DNA of 64,000 nucleotides from Desulfovibrio sp. MES5 (lineage in GTDB: Bacteria > Desulfobacterota > Desulfovibrionia > Desulfovibrionales > Desulfovibrionaceae): NCBI RefSeq assembly GCF_002237645.1, contig NZ_MJUZ01000011.1, positions 124,001-188,000 on the forward strand, in the 5' to 3' direction. Position 1 is the stretch's first letter; every line of letters starts with the position of its first letter. Under the pieces are notes generated by a model. It was not told the DNA's origin. It ran no database searches and was given only the letters and a program-made list of their open reading frames with translations. Below, in pieces: positions 22,835 to 30,722 of the stretch. Position numbers and translations under genes: made by a program.

Positions 22835-22951
22835 AAGTCCTAGCGGGTTTATATGGTTGCCGAAAAAATGTCAAGCGGACTGAAATTTTTTTTGCCCGTT
22901 CACCGCCTATCCAGCCAAGACATAAGAACATTTTTACAGTATTTAAAATAT

Positions 22952-22988
22952 TCGCCCGACTGCGGAGTCTTCTTCCACAGTCGGGCGA
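22952..22988 (-). terminator. Terminator after the DUF2325 gene
   Basis: Perfect 11-bp stem TCGCCCGACTG / CAGTCGGGCGA with a 15-base loop, followed on the minus strand by an A/T-rich tail (ATATTTTAAATA). It separates the DUF2325 gene from feoB. Confidence 0.7.
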
Positions 22989-23053
22989 TTCACTGGAGCC
23001 ATGAGACTCTCCTCTTGGGGATGATGCCGTCAAACCCTGAACGTCACCTCTGC

Positions 23054-23329
23054 CTATGAGCCACGCAGACATTCACGCAGGGAGGAGACGCCGCACGAAT
23101 GCACCATTTGCAGGGGGATATTGCGCGAGCGCGCAACCTGCACGGCCTTGCGCTTGGCTTCATGAGAAATCTTGTTGGTAAAAACAATCATGGCGTCGGG
23201 ATTGCCGATCTTTTCGATGAAGTTCCGCTCATTGCGGCTGATGCACTTGAGGGAATGCCCGTTTTCCTTGGCCGCAGCTATGTAATCTTTTTGCAACCTG
23301 TCCATGCCGCCTATAAGTGTTACGCACAT
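23054..23329 (-). CDS. DUF2325 family protein
   Basis: 91 residues, start ATG 23329 with AAGGAG upstream. The family hallmark is an N-terminal LIGGMDRLQKDYIAAAKENG, a central alternating beta-alpha fold (DAMIVFTNKISHEAKRKAVQ) and a C-terminal VHSCGVSSLRECL with one Cys in the conserved HS-x-G-V-S-S loop. The biochemical role is unknown. A perfect Fur-like palindrome lies ~75 bases upstream and feoB is the next gene, so a role in iron homeostasis is a reasonable inference. Cytosolic; no signal peptide. Confidence 0.8.
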   Translation of the reverse strand: MCVTLIGGMDRLQKDYIAAAKENGHSLKCISRNERNFIEKIGNPDAMIVFTNKISHEAKRKAVQVARSRNIPLQMVHSCGVSSLRECLRGS

Positions 23330-23404
23330 GCTCTGCTCCTTGCTATGTCGGGCCCGCCGAAGCGGTAAGCGCCGGTATGGGTGAATCGCGTTGTCTTATT
23401 TGTA

Positions 23405-23423
23405 ATTGAAATTCAATTTCAAT
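23405..23423. promoter_or_regulatory. Fur-like box upstream of the DUF2325 gene
   Basis: Perfect 9-1-9 palindrome ATTGAAATT C AATTTCAAT, close to the Desulfovibrio Fur consensus TTGAAAAT-N-ATTTTCAA, in an A+T-rich promoter region 76 bases before the start codon. Confidence 0.6.
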
Positions 23424-23516
23424 GTCAAGCGAATTTATTCTTTTTCCCCAGTATTTTAAAAAATAATTTTATTAATGTATAACTGATTAATATTATATGT
23501 TTATTTAAAACACAAA

Positions 23517-23541
23517 AGCCCCCTTCGGTGTGAAGGGGGCT
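23517..23541 (-). terminator. Terminator of the trp operon region
   Basis: Perfect 10-bp stem AGCCCCCTTC / GAAGGGGGCT with loop GGTGT, followed on the minus strand by TTTTGTGTTTT. It lies 385 bases beyond trpA, after repeat elements, and isolates the trp operon from the iron-regulated DUF2325 gene. Confidence 0.72.
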
Positions 23542-23638
23542 GTAATGACAGAGAGGCGCGAGGCCAGAGTAAATAATCTTTGAACGTGACGGTGTCTGCT
23601 GGCGTGATCCTTAAAGACTAGCTTCCAGATCAGACCAC

Positions 23639-23770
23639 CCTTGAAATACTTCACATTTCAATTTTCCTTTCAGCCGAAAAATACGTTTTGGGCTGAATCT
23701 CCGCCACGTTGCGGCGCGTGTGCTTTTGCGCAGTTTTGGAGCGTGCCCTTTTTTTCAAAGGTAGTCGGCT
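23639..23770 (+). repeat. Family C dispersed element, copy 3
   Basis: Begins CCTTGAAATACTTCACATTT, contains CCACGTTGCGGCGCG and ends CTTTTTTTCAAAGGTAGTC, matching the 51712 copy in the same orientation. It is followed, as there, by a family B hairpin. Confidence 0.7.
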
Positions 23771-23831
23771 CCCCCCTCCCCTTCCGCCTCAGATCAAACA
23801 ACTCTTTGCGTTATAGCCACATACAATAAGA

Positions 23832-23883
23832 GTTTTAGGGGGTGGGGGCGTGGGACCCTTTTGCAAAGGGGCCCTCCCCCCCC
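23832..23883. repeat. Family B hairpin repeat, copy 2
   Basis: GTTTTAGGGGGTGGGGGCG flank, then a shortened hairpin GGGACCCTTTTGCAAAGGGGCCC, ending 44 bases from the trpA stop. Confidence 0.75.
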
Positions 23884-23926
23884 AAAAACATTTCACCGCG
23901 AAATAGCTCAAACTATACGTCTACTG

Positions 23927-24694
23927 TTACTTCCAGCGGGCCATGAACTCTTCGGCGCTCTTGCCTTCATCAAGGTGCTTGAGCAAGGCGCTGCCAAAAA
24001 CGACGGCATCGGGCCTGGCGTCGGCTGGCAGGGCTTCCAGCTGCGCCGGTTCGCGCAGGCCGAACCCCAGGGCAAGAGGCAGCTTGAAGACAGAGCGCGC
24101 CCGGCGCATAGTTTCCGCAACCTTGGGAGCCACATTGCTTCGCTCGCCAGTAATGCCCATAACCGAGACGACATAGACGTAGCCCTCGCCTTCGGCCGCA
24201 TACAGAGCCATGCGTTCGGCGCTGGTATTGGGGCCAACCAGGGGGATAAGCGCAATACCCTCTTTTTTCAGGGCGCAGCGCAGGGGTTCTGCCTCTTCAT
24301 GGGGCAGGTCGGGCACGATAAATCCGTGAACGCCGCCCTTGGCCGCGTCCTGCGCCAGTTTTTCATAGCCGTACTGCAAAAATGGATTGAGGTAGCCCAT
24401 CAGCACCACGCCAGCCTGAATGAGGCCCTTGCGCTGTATGAGATCCGCCAGGATGCCGCGCAGATTTACGCCGTCGCTCAGAGCGCGCCGTGAGGCGTCT
24501 TCAACCACGGGACCGTCGGCCACCGGATCAGAAAAGGGCACGCCGATTTCAATGATGTCCGCGCCGTTTTCATCCAGTTCCATCAGTGTGGGCCAAAAGT
24601 CCGTCTGGTTGGGAAATCCGGCAGTAAGAAAAGGAATCAGAGCCGGACGCCCTGCGGCAGTGGCCTTACGAATTTTTTCTTCAAGCAGGTTCAT
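23927..24694 (-). CDS. trpA: Tryptophan synthase alpha subunit
   Basis: Cleaves indole-3-glycerol phosphate to indole and glyceraldehyde-3-phosphate in the TrpA2B2 complex. 255 residues, normal length. The TIM-barrel catalytic pair is visible: Glu in GADIIEIGVPFSDPVADG (about residue 49) and Asp of the same motif (about 60). Other family blocks are MGYLNPFLQYG, FIVPDLPHEE and VSVMGITGERS, with the phosphate loop ALGFGLREPAQ. It is the last gene of the operon, two bases after the trpB stop. A hairpin repeat and a terminator lie downstream. Confidence 0.97.
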   Translation of the reverse strand: MNLLEEKIRKATAAGRPALIPFLTAGFPNQTDFWPTLMELDENGADIIEIGVPFSDPVADGPVVEDASRRALSDGVNLRGILADLIQRKGLIQAGVVLMGYLNPFLQYGYEKLAQDAAKGGVHGFIVPDLPHEEAEPLRCALKKEGIALIPLVGPNTSAERMALYAAEGEGYVYVVSVMGITGERSNVAPKVAETMRRARSVFKLPLALGFGLREPAQLEALPADARPDAVVFGSALLKHLDEGKSAEEFMARWK

Positions 24695-24696
24695 GA

Positions 24697-25887
24697 CTAC
24701 ACCTCGCCCTGCCCCTGGGCAAAACCCAGGGCCTTGTTGATGATGCCAAGGTCTTTGTCTCCCCGGCCTGAAAGATTGACCACCACCTGCTGCCCAGGTT
24801 TGAATTCATGCGGATGGTCCAGCACCCATGCCAGCGCATGGGATGACTCCAGAGCAGGCAGGATGCCCTCGGCGCGGCACAGACGCTGGAACGCGGTCAG
24901 GGCGTTGGCGTCCTTGACCATGCCGTACTGCGCGCGGCCGGTCTTGTGCAGCCAGGAATGCTCGGGGCCCACGCCCGGATAGTCCAGACCTGCGGAAATG
25001 GAGTGTGAAGGTTCCACCTGGCCGTCGTTGTTCTGCAAAAGCATGCTGTACGCGCCGTGCAGCACGCCAGGCGTGCCCAGGTTGAGGGGGGCGGAGTTGA
25101 AGCAGCCCGGTTCGCCGGTGCCTGCCGCCTCCACGCCGATAATACGCACGCTCGCGTCTTCAAGGAAGGGATGGAACATGCCTATGGCATTGGAGCCGCC
25201 GCCAACGCAGGCCACCACGGCGTCTGGCAGCCTGCCGGTTTTTTCAAGCATCTGGGCGCGGGTTTCACGGCCAATGACGCTTTGCAGTTCACGCACCAGC
25301 AGGGGGAAGGGATGCGGCCCGGCAGCCGTGCCGAAGCAATAGTGGGTGGTTTCCTGGCTGCTGATCCACGCGCGAAGGGCTTCGTTAATGGCGTCCTTGA
25401 GGGTGCGGGTTCCGCTTTCAACAGGGTGGACGATAGCGCCCAGAAGCTTCATGCGCATGACGTTGGGGGACTGGCGCTCCACGTCTTCAGCGCCCATGTA
25501 GACCGTGCATTCCATCCCCAGACGGGCGGCTGCGGCGGCCGTAGCCACGCCGTGCTGCCCCGCGCCGGTCTCGGCCACAAGGGCCGTCTTGCCCATATGT
25601 TTGGCAAGCAGCGCCTGCCCCAGCGTATTGTTCACCTTGTGCGCGCCCGTGTGCAGCAGATCTTCCCGCTTGAGCCAGAGATCGAAGCCCAGCTCACGCG
25701 ACAACGTGGGACAATGGGTCAAAGGGGTTTCACGTCCGGCATAATTGTGCAGCAGATCATGCAACTCGGCCTGAAAGGCCTCGGTGGGATAGATGCTGTG
25801 CATGGCCGCTTCCACTTCCATAAGGGGCGGCATGAGCAGCTCAGGCACAAAGCAACCGCCGAACTCGCCAAAATATCTGTTTTTCAT
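24697..25887 (-). CDS. trpB: Tryptophan synthase beta subunit
   Basis: PLP enzyme joining indole and serine to make tryptophan. 396 residues. Lys84 in [15 protein letters not shown] is the Schiff-base lysine; [13 protein letters not shown] and the PLP phosphate loop [15 protein letters not shown] follow, then [14 protein letters not shown] and [10 protein letters not shown]. This is the TrpB1 type that pairs with TrpA, consistent with the adjacent trpA. Its start codon overlaps the trpF stop by four bases (ATGA). Confidence 0.97.
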   Translation of the reverse strand: MKNRYFGEFGGCFVPELLMPPLMEVEAAMHSIYPTEAFQAELHDLLHNYAGRETPLTHCPTLSRELGFDLWLKREDLLHTGAHKVNNTLGQALLAKHMGKTALVAETGAGQHGVATAAAAARLGMECTVYMGAEDVERQSPNVMRMKLLGAIVHPVESGTRTLKDAINEALRAWISSQETTHYCFGTAAGPHPFPLLVRELQSVIGRETRAQMLEKTGRLPDAVVACVGGGSNAIGMFHPFLEDASVRIIGVEAAGTGEPGCFNSAPLNLGTPGVLHGAYSMLLQNNDGQVEPSHSISAGLDYPGVGPEHSWLHKTGRAQYGMVKDANALTAFQRLCRAEGILPALESSHALAWVLDHPHEFKPGQQVVVNLSGRGDKDLGIINKALGFAQGQGEV

Positions 25888-26519
25888 GACAAATACCCAT
25901 TGCCTTTCTGTTTGGAGGCAACCACCAGAGCGGCTGCCAGCTTTTGCGCATTTTTCAGGCCCGGCGCATCTTCAACGCCGGAATTCAAATCTATGCCGTC
26001 AGGTGAGCAGAGGCGTATCGCCTGTCCCACATTATCCGCACTTAACCCCCCTGCCAACAGCCAAGGATGCGGGGCAGGCAGATGGCTCAAATCCTGCCAG
26101 TCCAGGCTGGCTCCGCTGCCGCCCCCTGCGAGACCAGCGTCAAGCAGATAGCAGGCGCAGGCCCCGGCATGCTTTTGCAGTTCATTATAGAGCAGTGCCC
26201 TGTGACAATAACGGCCCGGCCAGATGACCCGTATGACCCTTTGCACTCCCACGACCCTGGCGCACTCCACATCCTGTTTGCCGTGCAGCTGGGCCATGTC
26301 CAGCCGCGCTTCAGCCATTATGCGGCATATTTCATCCGCTGTCTGGTTCACAAAAACACCCACGCGCAGCATTTTGCCACTTTCAAGGGATGCCACATGG
26401 GCCGGAGTCACATTCCGTGGACTGGAGGCATGAAAGATGAAACCGCACATGCCCGCCCCCAGTGAGGACGCCGTATCCAGATCCTGCTGGCGGGTGAAGC
26501 CGCAGACCTTAATGAGCAT
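25884..26519 (-). CDS. trpF: Phosphoribosylanthranilate isomerase
   Basis: Amadori isomerase of tryptophan biosynthesis. 211 residues from ATG 26519 ([14 protein letters not shown]), where the catalytic Cys of the KVCGFTR motif lies at the usual N-terminal position; an upstream in-frame start adds only non-conserved residues. Other motifs: [32 protein letters not shown], and the C-terminal catalytic region [18 protein letters not shown] with Asp. Its start overlaps the end of trpC by 11 bases and its stop overlaps the trpB start, showing strict coupling. Confidence 0.95.
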   Translation of the reverse strand: MLIKVCGFTRQQDLDTASSLGAGMCGFIFHASSPRNVTPAHVASLESGKMLRVGVFVNQTADEICRIMAEARLDMAQLHGKQDVECARVVGVQRVIRVIWPGRYCHRALLYNELQKHAGACACYLLDAGLAGGGSGASLDWQDLSHLPAPHPWLLAGGLSADNVGQAIRLCSPDGIDLNSGVEDAPGLKNAQKLAAALVVASKQKGNGYLS

Positions 26520-27399
26520 GACCGCCGCCCTCCCCCGGTGTCGACCGGCTTTCGCCAAGGACGCGCGCATCGTTCGCCGCTTCTTTCAGCAGCCTGGACA
26601 GTGCGCGCCCCGGCTGCGCCCCCTCCATAAGGGAACTGCCCACAAGCGCGGCGTGGAAGCCAGCCTGTGCGGCTGCCAGCAGGTGTTCGCCCCTGCCGAT
26701 GCCGCTGGCGGCTATCCAGGTTTCGCCTTCCTGCGGGGGGCAGGCGCGGGCCAGATCCAGAGCTGCCGCCCTGTCTGTCTTCAATGTTTCCAGATCGCGG
26801 GCGTTGACCTGTATGATGCGCGCGCCGCTCTCACGCGCGAGCAGCAGGTCTTCACGGTCAAAAACCTCTACCACTGCCTGCATGCCGTGGCTTTCAGCCT
26901 GTTCGCGCAGGGCACGCAACGTGGCCGCATCCGGCGTCAGGCGCACGATGAGCAGAAGGGCCGATGCCGGGGTAGCCGCCGTGGCAGCCACCTGCAAGGG
27001 ATCAAAAATGAAATCCTTGCGCAGCAGGGGCGGACGCGCCCCCGCGTACAGACCTGCGGCCGCCGCTCGATCAAGATACTCCAGGCAGCCACGAAAATGC
27101 GCGGCTTCCGTCAGGATGGAGAGGCAGGCGGCTCCTGCCGCGGCATACTGGCGCGCCACCTCTTCCACCTCAAGGCTTTCACAGATTATGCCGCGTGAAG
27201 GCGAAGCCCTTTTGTATTCCGCCACCACCGTCAGGGGACGGCCCTCAATGACAACAGGAGAACCGGATGCGCCGCGCAGAGCCGCCAGAAAATCCGGACG
27301 CGGCCCCTCAAGAGGCGCGGGCATGCCGCCGTGGTCTGCCAGCAGGCGCAGGGCGTCCACCTCTGCCTGTTTGGCCGTACGAAAGCGCTCAAGCAGCAT
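26509..27399 (-). CDS. trpC: Indole-3-glycerol phosphate synthase
   Basis: Converts CdRP to indole-3-glycerol phosphate. 296 residues, slightly longer than usual (about 260) because of an Arg/Gly/His-rich tail. TIM-barrel signatures are VVAEYKRASPSRGII (catalytic Lys), CLSILTEAAHFRGCLEYL, PPLLRKDFIFDPLQV (second Lys), GARIIQVNARDLETL and ASGIGRGEHL. Its start overlaps trpGD by 11 bases. It is encoded separately from trpF, unlike the fused TrpCF of enterobacteria. Confidence 0.96.
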   Translation of the reverse strand: MLLERFRTAKQAEVDALRLLADHGGMPAPLEGPRPDFLAALRGASGSPVVIEGRPLTVVAEYKRASPSRGIICESLEVEEVARQYAAAGAACLSILTEAAHFRGCLEYLDRAAAAGLYAGARPPLLRKDFIFDPLQVAATAATPASALLLIVRLTPDAATLRALREQAESHGMQAVVEVFDREDLLLARESGARIIQVNARDLETLKTDRAAALDLARACPPQEGETWIAASGIGRGEHLLAAAQAGFHAALVGSSLMEGAQPGRALSRLLKEAANDARVLGESRSTPGEGGGHAH

Positions 27400-28981
27400 G
27401 CAGCACCTTCCTGCCGAAACCGCCGCTCACGGCTTCGCGGGCACGGGCCATACACAGGGCCATGTCCATATTTTCTTCCAACAGGTAGATGGCCAGGCCC
27501 ACATTGAGCGTGACCATGTCCATCATGGCGCGCGGCCCGTTGCCGTCCAGAATATCCTTGAGCACGGCCACAGCTTCTTCCTTGCCGTCGACCGACAGGT
27601 CTTCAACCTTGCAGGGTTCGATGCCGAACTCCGCAGGATCAAGGGTCATCTGCGTCATTGTGCCCGCGTGGAGCACGGCCATCTGGGCAGGGCCAATGGG
27701 CGTTATTTCATCATAGTTGCCAGCGCCGCAGACCACGGCGGCCCGGTAAAGCGGCGACTGCAGGAGGGTTTCGGCCACAAGCTTCACCAGTTCCGGGCGG
27801 GCCACACCCATGAGCAGGTGGCTGGGCCGGGCCGGATTGATCATGGGGCCAAGGATGTTGAAAAGCGTCCGCACGCCAAGTTCCTTGCGCACAGGGCCGA
27901 TATTGGCGAAAGACGGGTGAAAATACGGCGCGAACAAAAAGGCGAAATTACGCCGTTTGACCATTTCGGCCACAGAGGCCGGATTGTTGTCCAGAGCGAT
28001 GCCCAGAGCCTCCAAAGCGTCGGCGCTGCCGCACTTGGAAGAAACGGCGCGCCCGCCGTGCTTTACAACCCTGTACCCCATCCCCGCCAGAATGAGGGAC
28101 GTGGCCGTGGAGCAGTTGAAAGAGTTGCGCCCGTCGCCGCCGGTACCCACCACGTCAATGGTCGTGCCGGAGATGCCGTCCACGCGCACTGATCTGGCCA
28201 GGGCGGCGCGGGTGGCGTGGGCCAGCTCAAGGGCGCTTTCGCCCTTCATGCGAAGCCCGATGAGAAAGCTGCCAGCCTGAGCCGGGCTCATTTTGCCGTC
28301 CATAAGCGCGGCAAAACCGGCTGCCGCCATCTCTGCACTGAGGTCTTCCCCGCGGGCCAGCGTGTCCAGAATGGTCGCAAAGTCGCTGGCATCGCTCCCC
28401 GCGCCCATGACGGACTGGGGGAAGTTGCCGAGCAGCCGCAAACCGTCGGGCGTCAGCACCGATTCGGGATGAAACTGCACCCCGACCCAGGGGCGGTCAT
28501 TGTAGCGCAGGGCCATTACTTCGCCTTCCGGGCCGCGAGCCGTCACCGTGAACCGGGGATTTTCAGCGTCCTCATCGGCGCGGACCACCAGCGAATGGTA
28601 GCGCCCCACCCGCATGGGGTTGGGCAGGCCCGAGAACAGGCCCGTACCGTCGTGCACGATTTCCGACTGTTTGCCGTGCATGATGCAGGGGCCGACCTCT
28701 ACCCGCGCCCCGGCGTGCAGGCCAAGCAGCTGATGGCCCAGGCACACGCCCAGCACTGGAATCTTGGGGCTCAGGCGTTTGAGGAATTCAGGGCAAAAGC
28801 CCGCACTGGCAGGATGCCCCGGTCCCGGTGAAATGCAGACCATGGCAAGTTCCGGGTTCGCGGCCATTTCCAGCACAGCCGGGTCGTCATTGTGCAGCAC
28901 CACAGGCTTGTGCCCAAGGGCGTAGAACGCCTGCACAAGATTGTAGGTGAAGGAATCGTAATTATCTATGAGCAAGAACAT
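27389..28981 (-). CDS. trpGD: Anthranilate synthase component II / anthranilate phosphoribosyltransferase fusion
   Basis: 530 residues from ATG 28981 (MFLLIDNYDSFTYNLVQ). The N-terminal glutamine amidotransferase domain has nucleophile Cys80 in VLGVCLGHQLLG and the catalytic His/Glu in GVQFHPESVLT. From about residue 205 the TrpD domain follows with DVVGTGGDGRNSFNCST, VVKHGGRAVSSKCGSADALEALG, the LFAPYFHPS helix and GVRTLFNILGPMINPA. It feeds ammonia to TrpE and then adds the phosphoribosyl group to anthranilate. It overlaps trpE by 20 bases and trpC by 11. Several Desulfovibrio keep trpG and trpD as separate genes, so the fusion is lineage-specific. Confidence 0.95.
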   Translation of the reverse strand: MFLLIDNYDSFTYNLVQAFYALGHKPVVLHNDDPAVLEMAANPELAMVCISPGPGHPASAGFCPEFLKRLSPKIPVLGVCLGHQLLGLHAGARVEVGPCIMHGKQSEIVHDGTGLFSGLPNPMRVGRYHSLVVRADEDAENPRFTVTARGPEGEVMALRYNDRPWVGVQFHPESVLTPDGLRLLGNFPQSVMGAGSDASDFATILDTLARGEDLSAEMAAAGFAALMDGKMSPAQAGSFLIGLRMKGESALELAHATRAALARSVRVDGISGTTIDVVGTGGDGRNSFNCSTATSLILAGMGYRVVKHGGRAVSSKCGSADALEALGIALDNNPASVAEMVKRRNFAFLFAPYFHPSFANIGPVRKELGVRTLFNILGPMINPARPSHLLMGVARPELVKLVAETLLQSPLYRAAVVCGAGNYDEITPIGPAQMAVLHAGTMTQMTLDPAEFGIEPCKVEDLSVDGKEEAVAVLKDILDGNGPRAMMDMVTLNVGLAIYLLEENMDMALCMARAREAVSGGFGRKVLHAA

Positions 28982-30419
28982 TTTCTTCGTCCTCCGCACG
29001 CAGGGCCAGGCGCATGATGGCTGATTTATTGCACACTTCATTCCATTCCATATCCGGGTCCGAGTCGTGGACTATGCCCCCGCCCGCCTGCCAGAAAAGC
29101 CTGTTGTCGCGCAGCCACATACTGCGGATGGTGATGCCCATATCCAGATTCACGCTGTCCTTGTCGAGCCCCAGCCAGCCGATGCAGCCCGCGTAGGGGC
29201 CACGGCTGCGTCCTTCAAGCTCGCGGATGATCTGCATGGCGCGGATCTTGGGCGCGCCGGAAACCGTGCCCGCCGGAAAGGTGGCCGCCAGTACGTCCAG
29301 AGCGTCCAGCCCCGCATCCAGACGGGCCGAAACCCGGCTCGTGAGGTGCATGACGTGGGAGTACCGCTCCACTTCCATATAGCGTTCAAGAGTCACCGTG
29401 CCGGGGCGGGCCACGCGGCCAAGGTCGTTGCGGCCCAGGTCCACCAGCATGACATGCTCCGCCCGCTCCTTGGGGTCATCGCGAAGTTCGGCAGCCAGGC
29501 GGGCGTCTTCCAGGTCGTCCGCCCCGCGCTTGCGCGTGCCTGCGATGGGCGAAAGCTGCAGGCAACCCGCAGTGCAGCGCACCATGACCTCAGGCGAAGA
29601 GCCGAAAAGCGTCAGCTCGGGAAAAGACATGTAGAACATGTAGGGCGAAGCGTTGAAGCGGCGCATGCGCCTGTAAAGCTCAAAGGGATTGCCCATGAAG
29701 GGGGTGGAGAACCGCACCGAAGGCACCACCTGGATGGCTTCGCCCTGGCGCAGCATCTCCTTGATCCTGCGCACGAAGTCCTTGTAGCCCTCTTCGCCGG
29801 GTTCTGCGCACACCTTGTCCGGGTCGATGTCCGGCCCGGGGCCCCTGGTTCCGGCGCGCGGCTCCAGAGACTGGCGTGCGCTTTGCAGGGCGCGGTGTTC
29901 GCCAAGGCTCACCTGACAGAGCCGGTTGTACAGATGGTCAAAGACCAGCACCGTGGCAGGCAGCATGAGTATGCAGTCGGCCTCGTTTTCGGGCATGATG
30001 CTGGCAAGGCTGGGATTGAAGAGCCCCGCCATGCCAAAGCCAAGGTAACCGTACAGGGCGCGGGTGATGGGCGGCAGACCGGCGATATTTTCCGCCGGGG
30101 CGATTTCAAGGCGTCCCATAAGCTCCCGCAGCCCCTCCACAAAGGGACGGCCTTCAAGGCCTGCGAGGGACGACAGCCTCTGGTCCTTCACATCCAGAAC
30201 CAGCTTGCCCTCGCGGCAGAAGATGAAGAGGGCCGGGTCGCAGGCAAGGATACTGTAGCGGCCCCAACGGCCATCAACCTCGGCGCTTTCCAGCAAAATG
30301 CCGTTGCCCGCGCCCACCATGCCCATAAACAGGCTGATGGGCGTATCCATATCCGCTGGCAACCAGCGGGCAGACTGGCGCAGCGTAAGCGAGTGCAACT
30401 TGTCACCGTTCTCTTTCAT
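28962..30419 (-). CDS. trpE: Anthranilate synthase component I
   Basis: Makes anthranilate from chorismate. 485 residues from ATG 30419 (MKENGDKLHSLTLRQ), chosen because AAAGGA lies eight bases upstream; ATGs at 30446 and 30428 lack a site. The Trp feedback motif LLES is present (GILLESAEVDG). The C-terminal chorismate domain has FGSSPEVMV, SPIAGTRKRG, ERAEHVMLVDLGRNDLGRV, FPAGTVSGAPKIRAM, and the last catalytic Glu in EWNEVCNKS. The start codon lies just after the attenuator terminator, so translation of the leader peptide controls this and all downstream genes. Confidence 0.96.
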   Translation of the reverse strand: MKENGDKLHSLTLRQSARWLPADMDTPISLFMGMVGAGNGILLESAEVDGRWGRYSILACDPALFIFCREGKLVLDVKDQRLSSLAGLEGRPFVEGLRELMGRLEIAPAENIAGLPPITRALYGYLGFGMAGLFNPSLASIMPENEADCILMLPATVLVFDHLYNRLCQVSLGEHRALQSARQSLEPRAGTRGPGPDIDPDKVCAEPGEEGYKDFVRRIKEMLRQGEAIQVVPSVRFSTPFMGNPFELYRRMRRFNASPYMFYMSFPELTLFGSSPEVMVRCTAGCLQLSPIAGTRKRGADDLEDARLAAELRDDPKERAEHVMLVDLGRNDLGRVARPGTVTLERYMEVERYSHVMHLTSRVSARLDAGLDALDVLAATFPAGTVSGAPKIRAMQIIRELEGRSRGPYAGCIGWLGLDKDSVNLDMGITIRSMWLRDNRLFWQAGGGIVHDSDPDMEWNEVCNKSAIMRLALRAEDEENVLAHR

Positions 30420-30447
30420 CTGCCGCATCCTTTGGGTTTTAAACATA

Positions 30448-30481
30448 CAAAAAAAGCGCCGCCTCCTGGGGGAGACGGCGC
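30448..30481 (-). terminator. trp attenuator (terminator in trpE leader, with competing antiterminator)
   Basis: Minus strand: GCGCCGTCTCC loop GGAGGCGGCGC followed by TTTTTTT, 28 bases before trpE. Its 5' arm CGTCTCCCCC (30468-30477) is perfectly complementary over 10 bases to GGGGGAGACG inside the leader peptide gene (30525-30534), giving the mutually exclusive antiterminator expected for Trp-controlled attenuation. Confidence 0.9.
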
Positions 30482-30510
30482 CTGAATACAGCTATGCCAA
30501 CGTATCGGAA

Positions 30511-30600
30511 CTATTTAGCCCGCACGTCTCCCCCACGCAGTTGATTGCGCCACCACCAGCCCTGAAGGCTGCAAGAAATGGTGTTGGAGAAAGAGTTCAT
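30511..30600 (-). CDS. trpL: trp leader peptide
   Basis: A 29-residue frame, ATG at 30600 with CAGGTAG just upstream, ending TAG at 30511. It contains three consecutive Trp codons in CSLQGWWWRNQLRGG. The antiterminator strand lies just downstream of the Trp codons, so a ribosome stalled there for lack of charged tRNA-Trp would free it to pair with the terminator arm at 30468-30477 and let trpE transcription continue. This is the classical transcription attenuation layout. Confidence 0.9.
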   Translation of the reverse strand: MNSFSNTISCSLQGWWWRNQLRGGDVRAK

Positions 30601-30630
30601 GCGACTACCTGATTCCTTTACTTTTTTGCT

Positions 30631-30659
30631 AAACTACACATGTCCCTGCCTGCTGTCAA
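30631..30659 (-). promoter_or_regulatory. Sigma-70 promoter of the trp operon
   Basis: Minus strand TTGACA (perfect -35), 17-base spacer, TAGTTT as a weak -10. It is ~30 bases upstream of trpL and directly follows glnN, from which it is separated by only a weak hairpin (GGCGG...CCGCC at about 30690-30714, then TTTT). Confidence 0.7.
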
Positions 30660-30722
30660 CAGAAACATGTTGCTATTATGCGACAAAACCGCAGGCGGGT
30701 TTAATTCCGCCAGCGAAAACGC

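Noticed and set aside
22631..23053. Expected feoA next to feoB
   Set aside because: I read both strands of this interval and found no small FeoA-like SH3 protein; it may be elsewhere.
29067..30485. 472-codon plus-strand open frame
   Set aside because: Antisense to trpE.
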